Assembly: GCA_052387955.1 (NCBI GenBank) | Contig: JBQTIQ010000032.1 | Location: 1-54,637, forward strand | Reading direction: 5' to 3' | Length of the DNA stretch: 54,637 nucleotides | Source: JBQTIQ01 sp052387955 | Lineage (GTDB): Bacteria > Actinomycetota > Acidimicrobiia > Acidimicrobiales > JACDCH01 | Shown: positions 23,455-31,550 of the stretch, piece by piece | Layout: every line of letters begins with the position of its first letter | Numbering within the stretch: the stretch's first letter is position 1 | Translations under genes and position numbers: made by a program | Notes under the pieces: generated by a model | The model's input: the letters and a program-made list of their open reading frames with translations, nothing else | What the model was told of the DNA's origin: nothing | Databases searched by the model: none

Positions 23455-25455
23455 CTAGGAGGGACGGGCCCGGTCGAGGGCCGCTGTCAGCTCGGCCGTG
23501 TCGGATGCCGGCGCCTGGCAGGCGTAGTGGCGACAGACGTAGGCGAAGCCCTCGGGACGGTCGCGCCACAGGGGCGAGTCGTAGGGCTCGCCCCAGGCCA
23601 GGACCGCGTCGGGGAGGTAGCGGCCCTGCACCGCGCCCACGAGATCGGGCCGTGCGCCGGCCACGACGATCTCGGTGGGGCCGGCCAGGGCCAACTCCAA
23701 CGCCTCGAGCAGGCGTCCGAAGCTGGTCGGGTGCTGCACCGCCGCCGGTCCCACCCGGCGCAGGACGTCCTCGGCCCGGGCCCGGAAGTCGTCCCGACCG
23801 GTGAGGGCACCCAGTCGCAGCAGGGCGGCGGCGGCGGAGGAGTTGGCTGACGGTGTGGCGTTGTCCAGGAGGTCCTTGGGCCGGGTGACCAGCTGTTCGC
23901 CGTCATGGCCGGTGGTGAAGAAGCCGCCGTCGGCGTCGTCCCAGAACAGCGCCACCAGGTCGTCGGCGGTCCGGACCGCTTCGGTCGTCCAGCGAGCCTC
24001 GCCGGTGGCCTCGCCCAGTCGGGTCAGGGCGTCGACCATGGCGGCGTGGTCGGCCGCGAACGCCAGCGTTCGGGCACCGGCCGCCTCCTGCCACGAGCGC
24101 AGCCAGCGGCCGCTGGCATCCCGGAGGTTGGCGAGCAGGAAATCGGCCGCGCCAGTGGCGGCGTCGAGCCACTCGGCACAGCCAGTGGCCACCGCGGCCT
24201 CGGCCAGCGCGGCCACCATCAGGCCGTTCCACTCCGTGAGGACCTTGTCGTCGAGGCCGGGCCGCACCCGCTGAGCCCGGGCTTCGAAGAGGCGGCGGCG
24301 GGCCTCCTCGATCTCCGGCGGGCGGGCGAGCATCCCCCGGTCGGCCATGCGACTGAGGATCGTCGAACCCTCGAAGTTCCCGCCCGGTGCCACGCCGTAC
24401 CAGTTCATGGCCGCCGCGGCGCGGTCGCCGTCGCCGACGGCGGCACGGACCTCGTCGGCTGACCAGACGTAGAACTTGCCTTCCACGCCCTCGGAGTCGG
24501 CGTCCTCGGAGGACAGGAAGCCGCCCCCGGGGTGGTGCAGGTCACGCAGGATGTAGCCGACGGTCTCCTGTACCACCTGGAGGTACCTCGCCGACCCCGT
24601 CACCTGCCAGGCGTGGAGGTAGGTCCGCGTCAGCAGGGCGTTGTCATAGAGCATCTTCTCGAAGTGGGGGACGAGCCAGCGCTCGTCGACCGAGTAACGG
24701 GAGAAGCCGCCGCCCAGGTGGTCGTACATGCCGCCCGAGGCCATGGCGTCCAACGTCGTCTCCACCATGGCCAGCGCACCCGCCGAGGGGTCTCGGGCAG
24801 CCGCCCGCAAGAGCACTTCGAGGCTCATCGACTGGGGGAACTTGGGCGCCCGTCCGAAGCCCCCCCAGGTCGGGTCGAACTGTGCGCCCACCGCGGCCAC
24901 CGCGGCGGCCAGCGTCTCGGTGCCCGGTAGGTCCTCACCAGGGCCGTCGGCCAGCAAGGCGGTGCGGCTGATGGCGTCGAGGACCTTTCCGGCGTGGTCC
25001 ATGAGGTGTTCGCGCCGCGTCCCCCACGCCTCGTCGATGGCCCGCAGCACCTCGACGAAGGCTGGCATCCCGCCCCGACGCACTTTGGGGAAGTAGGTGC
25101 CGCAATAGAAGGGCCGTCCGTCGGGGGACATGAACACGGTCATCGGCCAGCCCCCCTGGCCGGTCATGGCCTGGGTGGCGTCCATGTAGATGGCGTCGAC
25201 GTCGGGCCGTTCCTCGCGGTCGACCTTGACGTTGACGAAGAGGTCGTTCATGACCGTGGCGGTGGCCGGGTCCTCGAAGGACTCGTGTGCCATCACGTGG
25301 CACCAGTGGCATGCCGAGTAACCGACCGAGAGCAGCACCGGGCGGTCGAGGTCGCGGGCCTCCGCGAACGCCTCGGCGCCCCACGGGTACCAGTCGACGG
25401 GGTTGTCGGCGTGCTGGCGCAGGTACGGGCTGGTCTCGGTGGCCAGACGGTTCAT
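23455..25455 (-). CDS. DUF255/YyaL family thioredoxin-domain protein
   Basis: A 666-residue protein of the YyaL (spermatogenesis-associated protein 20-like) family: an N-terminal thioredoxin-like DUF255 domain fused to an alpha/alpha-barrel resembling glycoside hydrolase and epimerase folds. The conserved start (MNRLATETSPYLRQHADNPV, then DWYPWG) and the CxxC-type SACHWCHVMAHESFEDP are present, along with GQGGWPMTVF and CGTYFP. The barrel region is represented by GGGFSRYSVDERWLVPHFEK and TEWNGLMVAALAEA. The biochemical function is unresolved; no signal peptide is visible, so the protein is probably cytoplasmic. The ATG at 25455 follows TAGGGT by 6 nt and is probably leaderless. Confidence 0.92.
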   Translation of the reverse strand: MNRLATETSPYLRQHADNPVDWYPWGAEAFAEARDLDRPVLLSVGYSACHWCHVMAHESFEDPATATVMNDLFVNVKVDREERPDVDAIYMDATQAMTGQGGWPMTVFMSPDGRPFYCGTYFPKVRRGGMPAFVEVLRAIDEAWGTRREHLMDHAGKVLDAISRTALLADGPGEDLPGTETLAAAVAAVGAQFDPTWGGFGRAPKFPQSMSLEVLLRAAARDPSAGALAMVETTLDAMASGGMYDHLGGGFSRYSVDERWLVPHFEKMLYDNALLTRTYLHAWQVTGSARYLQVVQETVGYILRDLHHPGGGFLSSEDADSEGVEGKFYVWSADEVRAAVGDGDRAAAAMNWYGVAPGGNFEGSTILSRMADRGMLARPPEIEEARRRLFEARAQRVRPGLDDKVLTEWNGLMVAALAEAAVATGCAEWLDAATGAADFLLANLRDASGRWLRSWQEAAGARTLAFAADHAAMVDALTRLGEATGEARWTTEAVRTADDLVALFWDDADGGFFTTGHDGEQLVTRPKDLLDNATPSANSSAAAALLRLGALTGRDDFRARAEDVLRRVGPAAVQHPTSFGRLLEALELALAGPTEIVVAGARPDLVGAVQGRYLPDAVLAWGEPYDSPLWRDRPEGFAYVCRHYACQAPASDTAELTAALDRARPS

Positions 25456-25461
25456 GCCTCG

Positions 25462-25467
25462 ACCCTA
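25462..25467 (-). promoter_or_regulatory. -10 element for the leaderless DUF255 gene
   Basis: TAGGGT on the minus strand, 6 nt before the ATG at 25455. Confidence 0.5.
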
Positions 25468-25626
25468 TTGGCGCCACCGCCCGACGCGCCCCGCCCGGGC
25501 AGACCACACGCGGGCCCCAGCGTGCTGGAGAGATTTCGTCCTCAATGAAACCGGCGAGCCCCCCGCTGCGCCAGCCGGGTGCGACCGTGCCTGCGCCGGT
25601 GCTGCGGCGCTCGCATCCATCACCGC

Positions 25627-26136
25627 TCAGCCCGCGATGGTGGCACCGTCGGTGGCGTAGAAGGCGCCCTGCATGCCGCCGCCCTCGTGGAACCGGCAGT
25701 GGAACTCGACGCCGTCGCCGGCGGGAAGGGTGACGGTCACGTCCCGCTCGTCGCCGGGTTCGAGCGTCTCGTCGACGTTCAGGGCCGATGACGTGAAGGT
25801 GTGGGACCGCTCGCCTTCGTTGGCCAGGTGGATCTCGACCTCGGTGCCCGCCGCCGCCTTCACGAAGGTCGGGGCGAAGTAGTTGTCGTCGACCTCCAGC
25901 TCGAGCTCGCCGCTGCTGGCGTCGCCGTTGCCGTGGGCGGTGGTGGCGCCCTCGAGCGTCACCGGGGGCTCGTCGGCGGAGACCGCCGGTCCGCTTCCCG
26001 ACCCACTCGGGGCGCTGCTGGCACCGCTGGTCTCCGAGCGTGCCGTGGCGGTGCCGTTGGCGTTGTCGTCGTCGTCGGTCCCGCAGCCGGCGAGCACGAG
26101 CATCACCGTCACGGTCAGAGGCAGGATCTTGCCCAT
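25627..26136 (-). CDS. Cupredoxin-domain lipoprotein
   Basis: A 169-residue exported lipoprotein. Residues 1-17 are a signal peptide with lipobox LAGC (Cys18), the site for LspA processing. Residues 19-75 are a Ser/Thr/Gly-rich linker. Residues about 76-169 are a cupredoxin fold (LELEVDDNYFAPTFVKAAAG) with a full candidate set of type 1 copper ligands: His112 (SHTF), Cys147, His150 and Met155 (CRFHEGGGM). It probably shuttles electrons at the outer face of the membrane, but its partner is unknown. It is transcribed away from an ECF sigma factor operon across a short gap, so it is a candidate target of that sigma factor. Confidence 0.88.
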   Translation of the reverse strand: MGKILPLTVTVMLVLAGCGTDDDDNANGTATARSETSGASSAPSGSGSGPAVSADEPPVTLEGATTAHGNGDASSGELELEVDDNYFAPTFVKAAAGTEVEIHLANEGERSHTFTSSALNVDETLEPGDERDVTVTLPAGDGVEFHCRFHEGGGMQGAFYATDGATIAG

Positions 26137-26233
26137 GGGTGGGACTACGGCTGGCAGCGGCGGAGGGATTGCGGACCTCCCCACGACCGGCGGCCCGGCC
26201 AATCCCGGGGCCGGCCGTCGCCGTAGGAAGGTC

Positions 26234-26803
26234 GTGGAGCGGGCATCGGACGAAGCGCTGGTGGCCGGCCTGGCCGCCGGCGACGCCGACGCCGCCCTGG
26301 TCTTCGTCCGGCGCTGGCAGCGCCGGGTGTTCGGGCTGGCGCTGGCGATCGTCGGGGACGCCGGTCGGGCCGAAGACGTCGCCCAGGAGGCCTTCGTCCG
26401 GGCGTGGCGCCACGCCGGCGCCTTCGACGTCCGGCGGGGATCGGTGGCGACGTGGCTCATGGCCATCACCCGCAATCTGGCCATCGATGCGGTCCGGGTC
26501 GAGCGGGGACGGCCGGCGGAGCCGGCCGATGCGATCGGGCTCGGCCTCGCGGCCGACGCGAGCCGTACCGTCCCCGGTCCCGAGGACCGCGCCGGCGTCG
26601 CCGACGACGTGCGCCGTGTCGCCGTTGCTCTCGAGGGCCTGCCCGAGGAGCAGCGGAGGGCGCTCCTGCTCGCCGCCCTCTACGGCCGGACGGCCCGCGA
26701 GATCGCAGGTATGGAGGACATCCCGCTAGGGACGGCCAAGACCCGGGTCCGCACCGCGCTGATCCGGGTGCGGGCGCGGATGGGCGCCGGGGTCGACCGG
26801 TGA
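26234..26803 (+). CDS. ECF-type RNA polymerase sigma factor
   Basis: A 189-residue group 4 sigma factor. Region 2 covers about 5-75 (ALVAGLAAGDADAALVFVRR, EDVAQEAFVRAWRHAGAFD, then RRGSVATWLMAITRNLAID). Region 4 covers about 125-180 (LEGLPEEQRRALLLAALYGR, TAREIAGMEDIPLGTAKTRV). The GTG at 26234 is chosen because AGGAAGG lies just upstream and the family core starts there. An in-frame ATG at 26135 would add 33 Gly/Pro-rich residues, overlap the start of the lipoprotein on the other strand and leave no promoter space. The stop overlaps the anti-sigma start (GTGA), the typical coupling of ECF and anti-sigma genes. It resembles the SigK/RskA type. Confidence 0.9.
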   Translation: MERASDEALVAGLAAGDADAALVFVRRWQRRVFGLALAIVGDAGRAEDVAQEAFVRAWRHAGAFDVRRGSVATWLMAITRNLAIDAVRVERGRPAEPADAIGLGLAADASRTVPGPEDRAGVADDVRRVAVALEGLPEEQRRALLLAALYGRTAREIAGMEDIPLGTAKTRVRTALIRVRARMGAGVDR

Positions 26804-27492
26804 GCCTGCCGATGACGTGCGACCAACTCGACGAGCTTGTCGCCGAGTTGGCCCTGGGGGTTCTCGACGGTGCCGCCCGGGCCGACGCCCTGGCCCACCT
26901 CGACGGCTGCGGCCGCTGTCGCGGTGTCGTCGAGGGCCTCGTCGGGGCGGTCGACAACCTCGCGCTGCTGGCGCCGCCGGCCGAGCCGCCGGCCGGCTTC
27001 GAGGCCCGGGTGATGGCCCGGCTCGCGCCGCCGGCGTCGGACGCAACCGGGAGCGGGCGCCGTCGCCGGGCGCCGGCCCGGCGGGGGTGGCCACCGGTGC
27101 CACGGCTGGCGGTGCTGGCTGGCGCCGCGGTAGCGCTGATGGTGGCGGCCGCGGTCGGGTACCGGGCCGCGCCCGACGGTCACGACGACGGGCCGCCCGT
27201 GGCCCGCGGCGCCATGACCACAGCAGCGGGAGCCCACGTCGGCGCCGCCTTCGTTCATCGGGAGGACCCCGCCTGGGTGGTGGTCGCGGTCCCCGGATGG
27301 GCGCGGGAGGGCGAGGCGTACCACCTACGCCTCGGGTTGGCCGACGGCGAACGGGTGGTGGGGGAGCCCACGATGCCCGGCCCGACGTCGGGCACCTTCG
27401 TCACCGTGGTGCCGCCGGGCTCTGCCGCGGTCCGCACGGTGGCGCTGGTCGGCGAGGACGGTCGGGTGTACTGCGAGGCGACCGTGACGTGA
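26800..27492 (+). CDS. Membrane anti-sigma factor with zinc-binding motif
   Basis: A 230-residue single-pass membrane protein. The cytoplasmic N-terminus carries an anti-sigma zinc motif, H-x3-C-x2-C (His33, Cys37, Cys40 in LAHLDGCGRC). A membrane helix spans about 102-121 (RLAVLAGAAVALMVAAAVG). The outer domain (about 125-230) looks like an RskA C-terminal domain: GAHVGAAFVHREDPAWVVVA, YHLRLGLADGERV and a terminal VALVGEDGRVYCEATVT. It is coupled to the sigma gene by a GTGA overlap. It should hold the sigma factor at the membrane until an outside signal or regulated proteolysis frees it. The site-2 protease at 39.9 kb is a conceivable but unproven partner. Confidence 0.88.
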   Translation: MSLPMTCDQLDELVAELALGVLDGAARADALAHLDGCGRCRGVVEGLVGAVDNLALLAPPAEPPAGFEARVMARLAPPASDATGSGRRRRAPARRGWPPVPRLAVLAGAAVALMVAAAVGYRAAPDGHDDGPPVARGAMTTAAGAHVGAAFVHREDPAWVVVAVPGWAREGEAYHLRLGLADGERVVGEPTMPGPTSGTFVTVVPPGSAAVRTVALVGEDGRVYCEATVT

Positions 27493-27720
27493 ATCGGTTC
27501 GACCCGCGTCTCGGTCGGTTCCGTGCCGCCCCGTCTCCCGTGGCGGCCCGGGCTCGCCGGACGGGCGCGGCAACGGGAGAGCACCGGAGGTGAACACCCG
27601 CCGGTGGGCGTACCTGGTCAACTGGGGCCGATGCCCGGGGCCGGCGAGGACGCCGTGCCGGGCCGAAGGCGGCGCCATGCAGGTCAAGACCATCCACCTC
27701 CGGGCCGCGACCCCCGCGAC
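27493..27720 (+). other. Intergenic stretch with no supported gene
   Basis: After the anti-sigma gene. A short frame from 27590 (85 codons) begins plausibly but runs through the dispersed repeat that follows and has no recognisable feature, so it is not called. No promoter is obvious. Confidence 0.4.
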
Positions 27721-27830
27721 CATCCCCAGGGGCTGCGCCCCCGCTCGCTCCGCTCGCGCCCCATCCCCGCTCGGCTCGCTCGCTCGGTCGGTGCGGAGCG
27801 GCCGACGAGGGTTCGACAGCCGTAGCGCCC
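27721..27830 (+). repeat. Dispersed GC-palindrome repeat, family R2 long form, copy 1
   Basis: A 110-bp element: CATCCCC, then GGGGCTGCGCCCCC (27729-27742), then GCTCGCTCCGCTCGCGCCCC, then GCTCGGTCGGTGCGGAGC, ending in GGGTTCGA and GTAGCGCCC. A second full-length copy lies at 30377-30489 in the same orientation. Confidence 0.8.
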
Positions 27831-27859
27831 GCACCTCGGCTGGCTGATACGGACGCGCC

Positions 27860-29131
27860 GTGGTCCCTTCCCGGTCTCCCTGTGACAACTGCGGTGCCTG
27901 GCTTCCCTCGGCCAGCAGCCGGTGCCCGTCGTGCGGTCGTCCCAACGGGCCCGACGAGTGGGTCGGCCGCGGTCCCGTCGAGGGGGCTCGGCCCGGTGGC
28001 GATGTCCGCCGCCACCGGCGGGGGAGCCGTGACGCCGTGGTCCTGGCCGCCATCGCAGTGGTCTGCATCGGGGCCCTGGTGGTGGCCGGTTCGGGCGAGG
28101 AAGGCCAAGCGGCCCCTCCGCCGACGACCTCGGCCCCTCCGGTGAGCAAGCGGCCGGCGCCCACCCTCCGGCCACCGTCGTCGACCTCGTCCACCTCGTC
28201 GACCACCTCGACGTCGCTGCCCACGGCCATGGTGCCGTCGCCGCTGGCGTTGGGCGAGCCGAGCGGGATCGCGCTGATCGTCGCCACCGAGTCCCAGACC
28301 TTCGTCGCCGATCTCGACGCCGGGACCCGTGCCCCCTTGGACCGGCGGACGGGGCTCTTCTACCCCGGCAGCACGATGGTGGCGCGGGCGGGAGGCATGG
28401 CCGTGGCCACCAGCGGCCGGGTGCGTTTCCTCGTCCCGCCCTACAGCAGCCCCGGCGTCGACCTGCCGGGCCTGCGGGAGGACGGCTCCATCCTGGCGTC
28501 ATCCCATCCCGATCGGGTGTGGCTGGTCCAGGCCACGGCGTCGGGCGTCGCCGTCCAGGAGGCGTCGGTCGACGGTACCGTCACCGTCCCCGAGTTCGCC
28601 CTGCCCGGCGACGGTTACCCGAGCGCTGCCGTGAGCGACGGCCTGGTTTTCACCATGCACGGGTCGATCTACGTCGTCGGCGGTGACGACATCACCGCCC
28701 TCGGGCCCGGCGACGTGCTGGCCGCCGGCGGCGACACCGTCGTGGCGGTTGCCTGCGACGAGCGAGCCCGGTGCGGCCTCTTCGCCATCGATGCCACCTC
28801 CGGCGATCGTCGCCGGCTCGGCGACTACCGGTCCGACTTCATGTGCTGTGGCTGGGCCATCTCGCCCGCCGGCTCGTTCATGGCCGGGACCCGCGACACG
28901 GTCCTCGACGTCGTCGACCTCGCCACCGGGGTGACGCGCTCGGTCGACCTGCCTGGTGCCGGCTACGCCTCGGGGACAGCGTTGTCGTGGTCGGCGGACG
29001 GCCGTTTCGTGTTCGGCAACGTCGGTGAATCGGTCTTCGCCTACGAGGTCGGCCAGCCGTCGGCGCAGGCGCTCTTCACCACGTCGAACGTCTATACCGT
29101 CGTTGCCGTCGAGGCGTCGCCGCAGGCCTGA
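27860..29131 (+). CDS. Membrane protein with N-terminal zinc ribbon and outer beta-propeller-like region
   Basis: The 423-residue protein is of unknown function. It starts with a double CxxC zinc ribbon (CDNCG at 8-12, CPSCG near 22-26, then RPNGPDEW), then a basic linker. One membrane helix covers about 59-80 (AVVLAAIAVVCIGALVVAG), followed by a Ser/Thr/Pro-rich stalk (about 83-122). The rest (about 130-423) is repetitive beta structure without a clear family motif; repeated units such as FVADLDAGTR, LFAIDATSGDRRRLG and VVDLATGV...AYEVGQ resemble WD40/YVTN-like propeller blades. The topology implies a cytoplasmic ribbon and an extracellular sensor or scaffold. The GTG at 27860 puts the ribbon at the N-terminus. 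It follows the ECF/anti-sigma pair and a dispersed repeat. Confidence 0.82.
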   Translation: MVPSRSPCDNCGAWLPSASSRCPSCGRPNGPDEWVGRGPVEGARPGGDVRRHRRGSRDAVVLAAIAVVCIGALVVAGSGEEGQAAPPPTTSAPPVSKRPAPTLRPPSSTSSTSSTTSTSLPTAMVPSPLALGEPSGIALIVATESQTFVADLDAGTRAPLDRRTGLFYPGSTMVARAGGMAVATSGRVRFLVPPYSSPGVDLPGLREDGSILASSHPDRVWLVQATASGVAVQEASVDGTVTVPEFALPGDGYPSAAVSDGLVFTMHGSIYVVGGDDITALGPGDVLAAGGDTVVAVACDERARCGLFAIDATSGDRRRLGDYRSDFMCCGWAISPAGSFMAGTRDTVLDVVDLATGVTRSVDLPGAGYASGTALSWSADGRFVFGNVGESVFAYEVGQPSAQALFTTSNVYTVVAVEASPQA

Positions 29132-29208
29132 GCCCGACTTGTCGACCGGGCCAGGCTTTGCCTCGCTCGGTGGCGCCCGATCCGCCGTCGTCCAGACCCC
29201 GGGATCGT

Positions 29209-30312
29209 TCAGCCGGTTTGCGGCCGGCTGGCGGGGCGCCGCCGCTTGCCCAGGGCGGTCCGGGGCAGGCCGTCGGCGTACTCGACCTCCCGGGGGGCGG
29301 CCCATGGCCCCAGGGCCTCCTTGGCCGCCGCCCGCAACCGGTCGAGCGAAGGGCGCCGGCCGGAGTCGTCGGGCACCACGACGGCGACCACCCGCTGGCC
29401 CCATTCGGGGTCGGGGCGGCCGACGACGGCGACCTCCCGCACGCCGGGTACGCCGGCCAGCACCGCCTCGACCGCCGCCGGCCACACCTTCTCGCCGCCG
29501 GTGACGATGAGGTCTGCGGCCCGGCCGAAGACCGTCAACTCTCCGGTGCCGGGATCGACCGAGCCGAGGTCGCCGGTGGGGAACCAGCCTCCGGCGTCCT
29601 TGGGATCGGTGCCGTCGCGGTAGGCCCGCAGCAGCATCGGGCCCCTGAGGTGGACCTCGTTGTCGCCGGCCGGCCCCGGTCGCACGGCCACGTCGACGCC
29701 GGCGAGAGGGAAGCCGTCGTAGACGACGCCCGACCCGGACTCGGTGAGGCCGTAGGTCGCCACCGCGTTGGCGGGCCGGCCCGGGGGCGGCGTCGAGCCA
29801 CCGAGCACGATGCGCCGGAACCGGGCCGGGTCAAGCAGCCGCCCCAGCGCCGTCGGCACCAGCGACACCAACGTGGCTTCGCCCCGGTCGGCGGCGGCCT
29901 GCACGGCGGCGGCGTCGAACCCGTCGTGCACGACGAGCGGGGTGCCGGTGACCAGTGCCCGGGCGACGACCCCGAGCCCGCCCACATGGGCCAGCGGCAG
30001 GCAGGCCAGCCAGGTGTCGAGCCCCGGGTCGACGGCCAGACGGGCCGAGGTGGCCCAGGCCGACGCCGCCACCGCGTCGTGGGTCAGCACCGCCCCCTTG
30101 GGCTCGCCGGTGGTGCCGCTGGTGGCGACCACCAGGGCATCGCCGGTCTCGACCGGCTCGCCGGCCCCCAGCGCGGCCAACAGGCGGTCGGCGGCCGGCC
30201 GGGGAAGGCGGGGATCGACCGGCAGGACGGCGTCGCCGTCGTCCCAGGCCCGGCGCAGGTCGTCCACGAACGTCACGGTGCCGGTGGCGACGAGGGGTAC
30301 GAGCCGGGCCAC
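29209..30312 (-). CDS. menE: o-Succinylbenzoate-CoA ligase
   Basis: An AMP-forming ligase that activates o-succinylbenzoate with CoA in menaquinone biosynthesis. The 367-residue protein is short for the superfamily but normal for actinobacterial MenE. The phosphate-binding motif is VVATSGTTGEPKGAVLTH. The adenine motif region reads TYGLTESGSG, followed by FPTGDLG and TGGEKVWPAAVEAVL. The C-terminal domain has the catalytic Lys region LPRTALGKRRR. The GTG at 30312 is chosen: CAGACT lies 6 nt upstream, and a longer frame would start inside the dispersed repeat at 30377-30489. The gene is part of a men cluster split between strands, divergent from menA. Confidence 0.9.
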   Translation of the reverse strand: MARLVPLVATGTVTFVDDLRRAWDDGDAVLPVDPRLPRPAADRLLAALGAGEPVETGDALVVATSGTTGEPKGAVLTHDAVAASAWATSARLAVDPGLDTWLACLPLAHVGGLGVVARALVTGTPLVVHDGFDAAAVQAAADRGEATLVSLVPTALGRLLDPARFRRIVLGGSTPPPGRPANAVATYGLTESGSGVVYDGFPLAGVDVAVRPGPAGDNEVHLRGPMLLRAYRDGTDPKDAGGWFPTGDLGSVDPGTGELTVFGRAADLIVTGGEKVWPAAVEAVLAGVPGVREVAVVGRPDPEWGQRVVAVVVPDDSGRRPSLDRLRAAAKEALGPWAAPREVEYADGLPRTALGKRRRPASRPQTG

Positions 30313-30318
30313 GCCCGG

Positions 30319-30324
30319 AGTCTG
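30319..30324 (-). promoter_or_regulatory. Possible -10 element of menE
   Basis: CAGACT on the minus strand, 6 nt before the GTG at 30312. It deviates from TANNNT at the first base, as does the menA element on the other side of the repeat. Confidence 0.35.
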
Positions 30325-30376
30325 CCCCGCGAGGTCGCCCGACCCTTCGAGATCTGGCCGCCGGCCGCTCTTCGCC

Positions 30377-30489
30377 CATCCCCGGGGGCTGCGCCCCCGC
30401 TCGCTTCGCTCGCGCCCCATCCCCGCCCGGCTCGCTGGCGCTCGCTCGGTCGGTGCGGAGCAGCGGCGGGTTCGAAAGTAGTAGCGCCC
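30377..30489 (+). repeat. Dispersed GC-palindrome repeat, family R2 long form, copy 2
   Basis: A 113-bp second copy of the 27721 element between the divergent menE and menA genes, with GGGGGCTGCGCCCCC at 30384-30398, CGCTCGCTTCGCTCGCGCCC, and the same GGGTTCGA...GTAGCGCCC end. The 167 bp between it and menA hold no gene. Confidence 0.8.
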
Positions 30490-30642
30490 ACTCCGCGCCC
30501 GTGGGTCGAGGCTCGGCGCCGACGGTATCGAGCCGCCCGTCCTGCGCCGACAGCCCCCGGGTTCGCGGCGTCATCAGGTCCCCCGCGGGATGTGGTCGAC
30601 GCCAGGACGGGCAGGATTCGCCACCGGGCCGCGGTCCGCGGC

Positions 30643-30648
30643 CAGAAT
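30643..30648 (+). promoter_or_regulatory. Possible -10 element for leaderless menA
   Basis: CAGAAT lies 8 nt before the GTG at 30657. It is one base away from TANNNT. Confidence 0.4.
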
Positions 30649-30656
30649 GAGCCGCC

Positions 30657-31550
30657 GTGGCCACCTTGCGGGACTGGTTGAACGGGGCCCGTCCCCGCAC
30701 GTTGCCCGCCGCGGTCGTGCCGGTCCTGGTCGGGACCGCCGCCGCCGTCGGCGACAACCCCGACGGCATCGTGTGGTGGCGGGCCGGGGCCGCGCTGCTC
30801 ACGGCCCTCGGGGTGCAGATCGGCACCAACTACGCCAACGACTACAACGACGGCAAGCGCGGCACGGACGACCCCCAGCGGCGGGTCGGGCCGGTGCGGT
30901 TGGTCGGTTGGAAGTTGGCCAAGCCCAAGGCGGTGAAGACGGCCGCCATCGCCGCCTTCGCGGTGGCCGGCGGCAGCGGCCTGCTCCTGTCGGCGGCGGT
31001 GTCGTGGTGGCTCGTCCCGGTCGGCGCCGCCGCCATCCTCGCCGGCTGGTTCTACACCGGCGGGTCCCGGCCCTACGGGTACGCCGGCTACGGCGAGCTG
31101 TTCGTGTTCGTGTTCTTCGGGTTGGTGGCCACCGTGGGCACCGCCTTCGTCCAGTCCGAGAAGATCACCCTCCTGGCGCTCGGTGCCGCGGTGCCGGTGG
31201 GCCTGTTGAGCACGGCGATGCTGGTGGTCAACAACCTGCGCGACATCCCCGGCGATCGCGAGGTCGGCAAGAAGACGCTGGCCGTGCGCCTCGGCGACAG
31301 CCGCACCCGCTGGCTGTACGTCTCGCTGGTCACCGGTGCGATCGCGTCGGTCCCGCTCGTGGCCGGTCGCGGTGGACGACCGATGGGCGGCTCGGCCCTG
31401 GCGTCGGTGCTGCTGGTCCGGCGGCCGGTGGTGGCGGTGCTGTCGGGGGCGAAGGGCCGGGACCTCGTCCCGGTGCTCGTCGACACCGGCCGTGCGCAGA
31501 TGCTCTTCGGCGCGCTGTTCGCCGCCGGTCTGGCCTACATCCCGTCCTGA
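30657..31550 (+). CDS. menA: 1,4-Dihydroxy-2-naphthoate polyprenyltransferase
   Basis: An integral membrane UbiA-family prenyltransferase that attaches the isoprenoid tail to 1,4-dihydroxy-2-naphthoate, giving demethylmenaquinone. The 297-residue protein has about eight hydrophobic helices. Both Asp-rich motifs are present: NYANDYNDGKRGTD (about 59-72) for diphosphate-Mg binding, and NNLRDIPGDREVGKKTLAVR. The N-terminus VATLRDWLNGARPRTLPAAV is typical for the family. The GTG start at 30657 is supported by the conserved N-terminus. The last 16 bases overlap the 3' end of menH on the other strand. MenG at 38.1 kb would methylate the product. Confidence 0.94.
   Translation: MATLRDWLNGARPRTLPAAVVPVLVGTAAAVGDNPDGIVWWRAGAALLTALGVQIGTNYANDYNDGKRGTDDPQRRVGPVRLVGWKLAKPKAVKTAAIAAFAVAGGSGLLLSAAVSWWLVPVGAAAILAGWFYTGGSRPYGYAGYGELFVFVFFGLVATVGTAFVQSEKITLLALGAAVPVGLLSTAMLVVNNLRDIPGDREVGKKTLAVRLGDSRTRWLYVSLVTGAIASVPLVAGRGGRPMGGSALASVLLVRRPVVAVLSGAKGRDLVPVLVDTGRAQMLFGALFAAGLAYIPS

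Noticed and set aside
26135..26233. Longer sigma factor starting at ATG 26135
   Set aside because: The added residues are Gly/Pro-rich and outside the family core, overlap the start of the lipoprotein on the other strand and leave no promoter space. GTG 26234 has a ribosome binding site.
27590..27847. 85-codon plus-strand frame beginning MNTRRWAYLVNWGRC
   Set aside because: Its second half is the translated R2 repeat, and no family is recognisable. A real short gene cannot be excluded.
27809..30475. tRNA genes suggested by GGGTTCGA at 27809 and 30468
   Set aside because: The motif belongs to the end of the R2 long repeat. No acceptor or anticodon stems can be folded around it.
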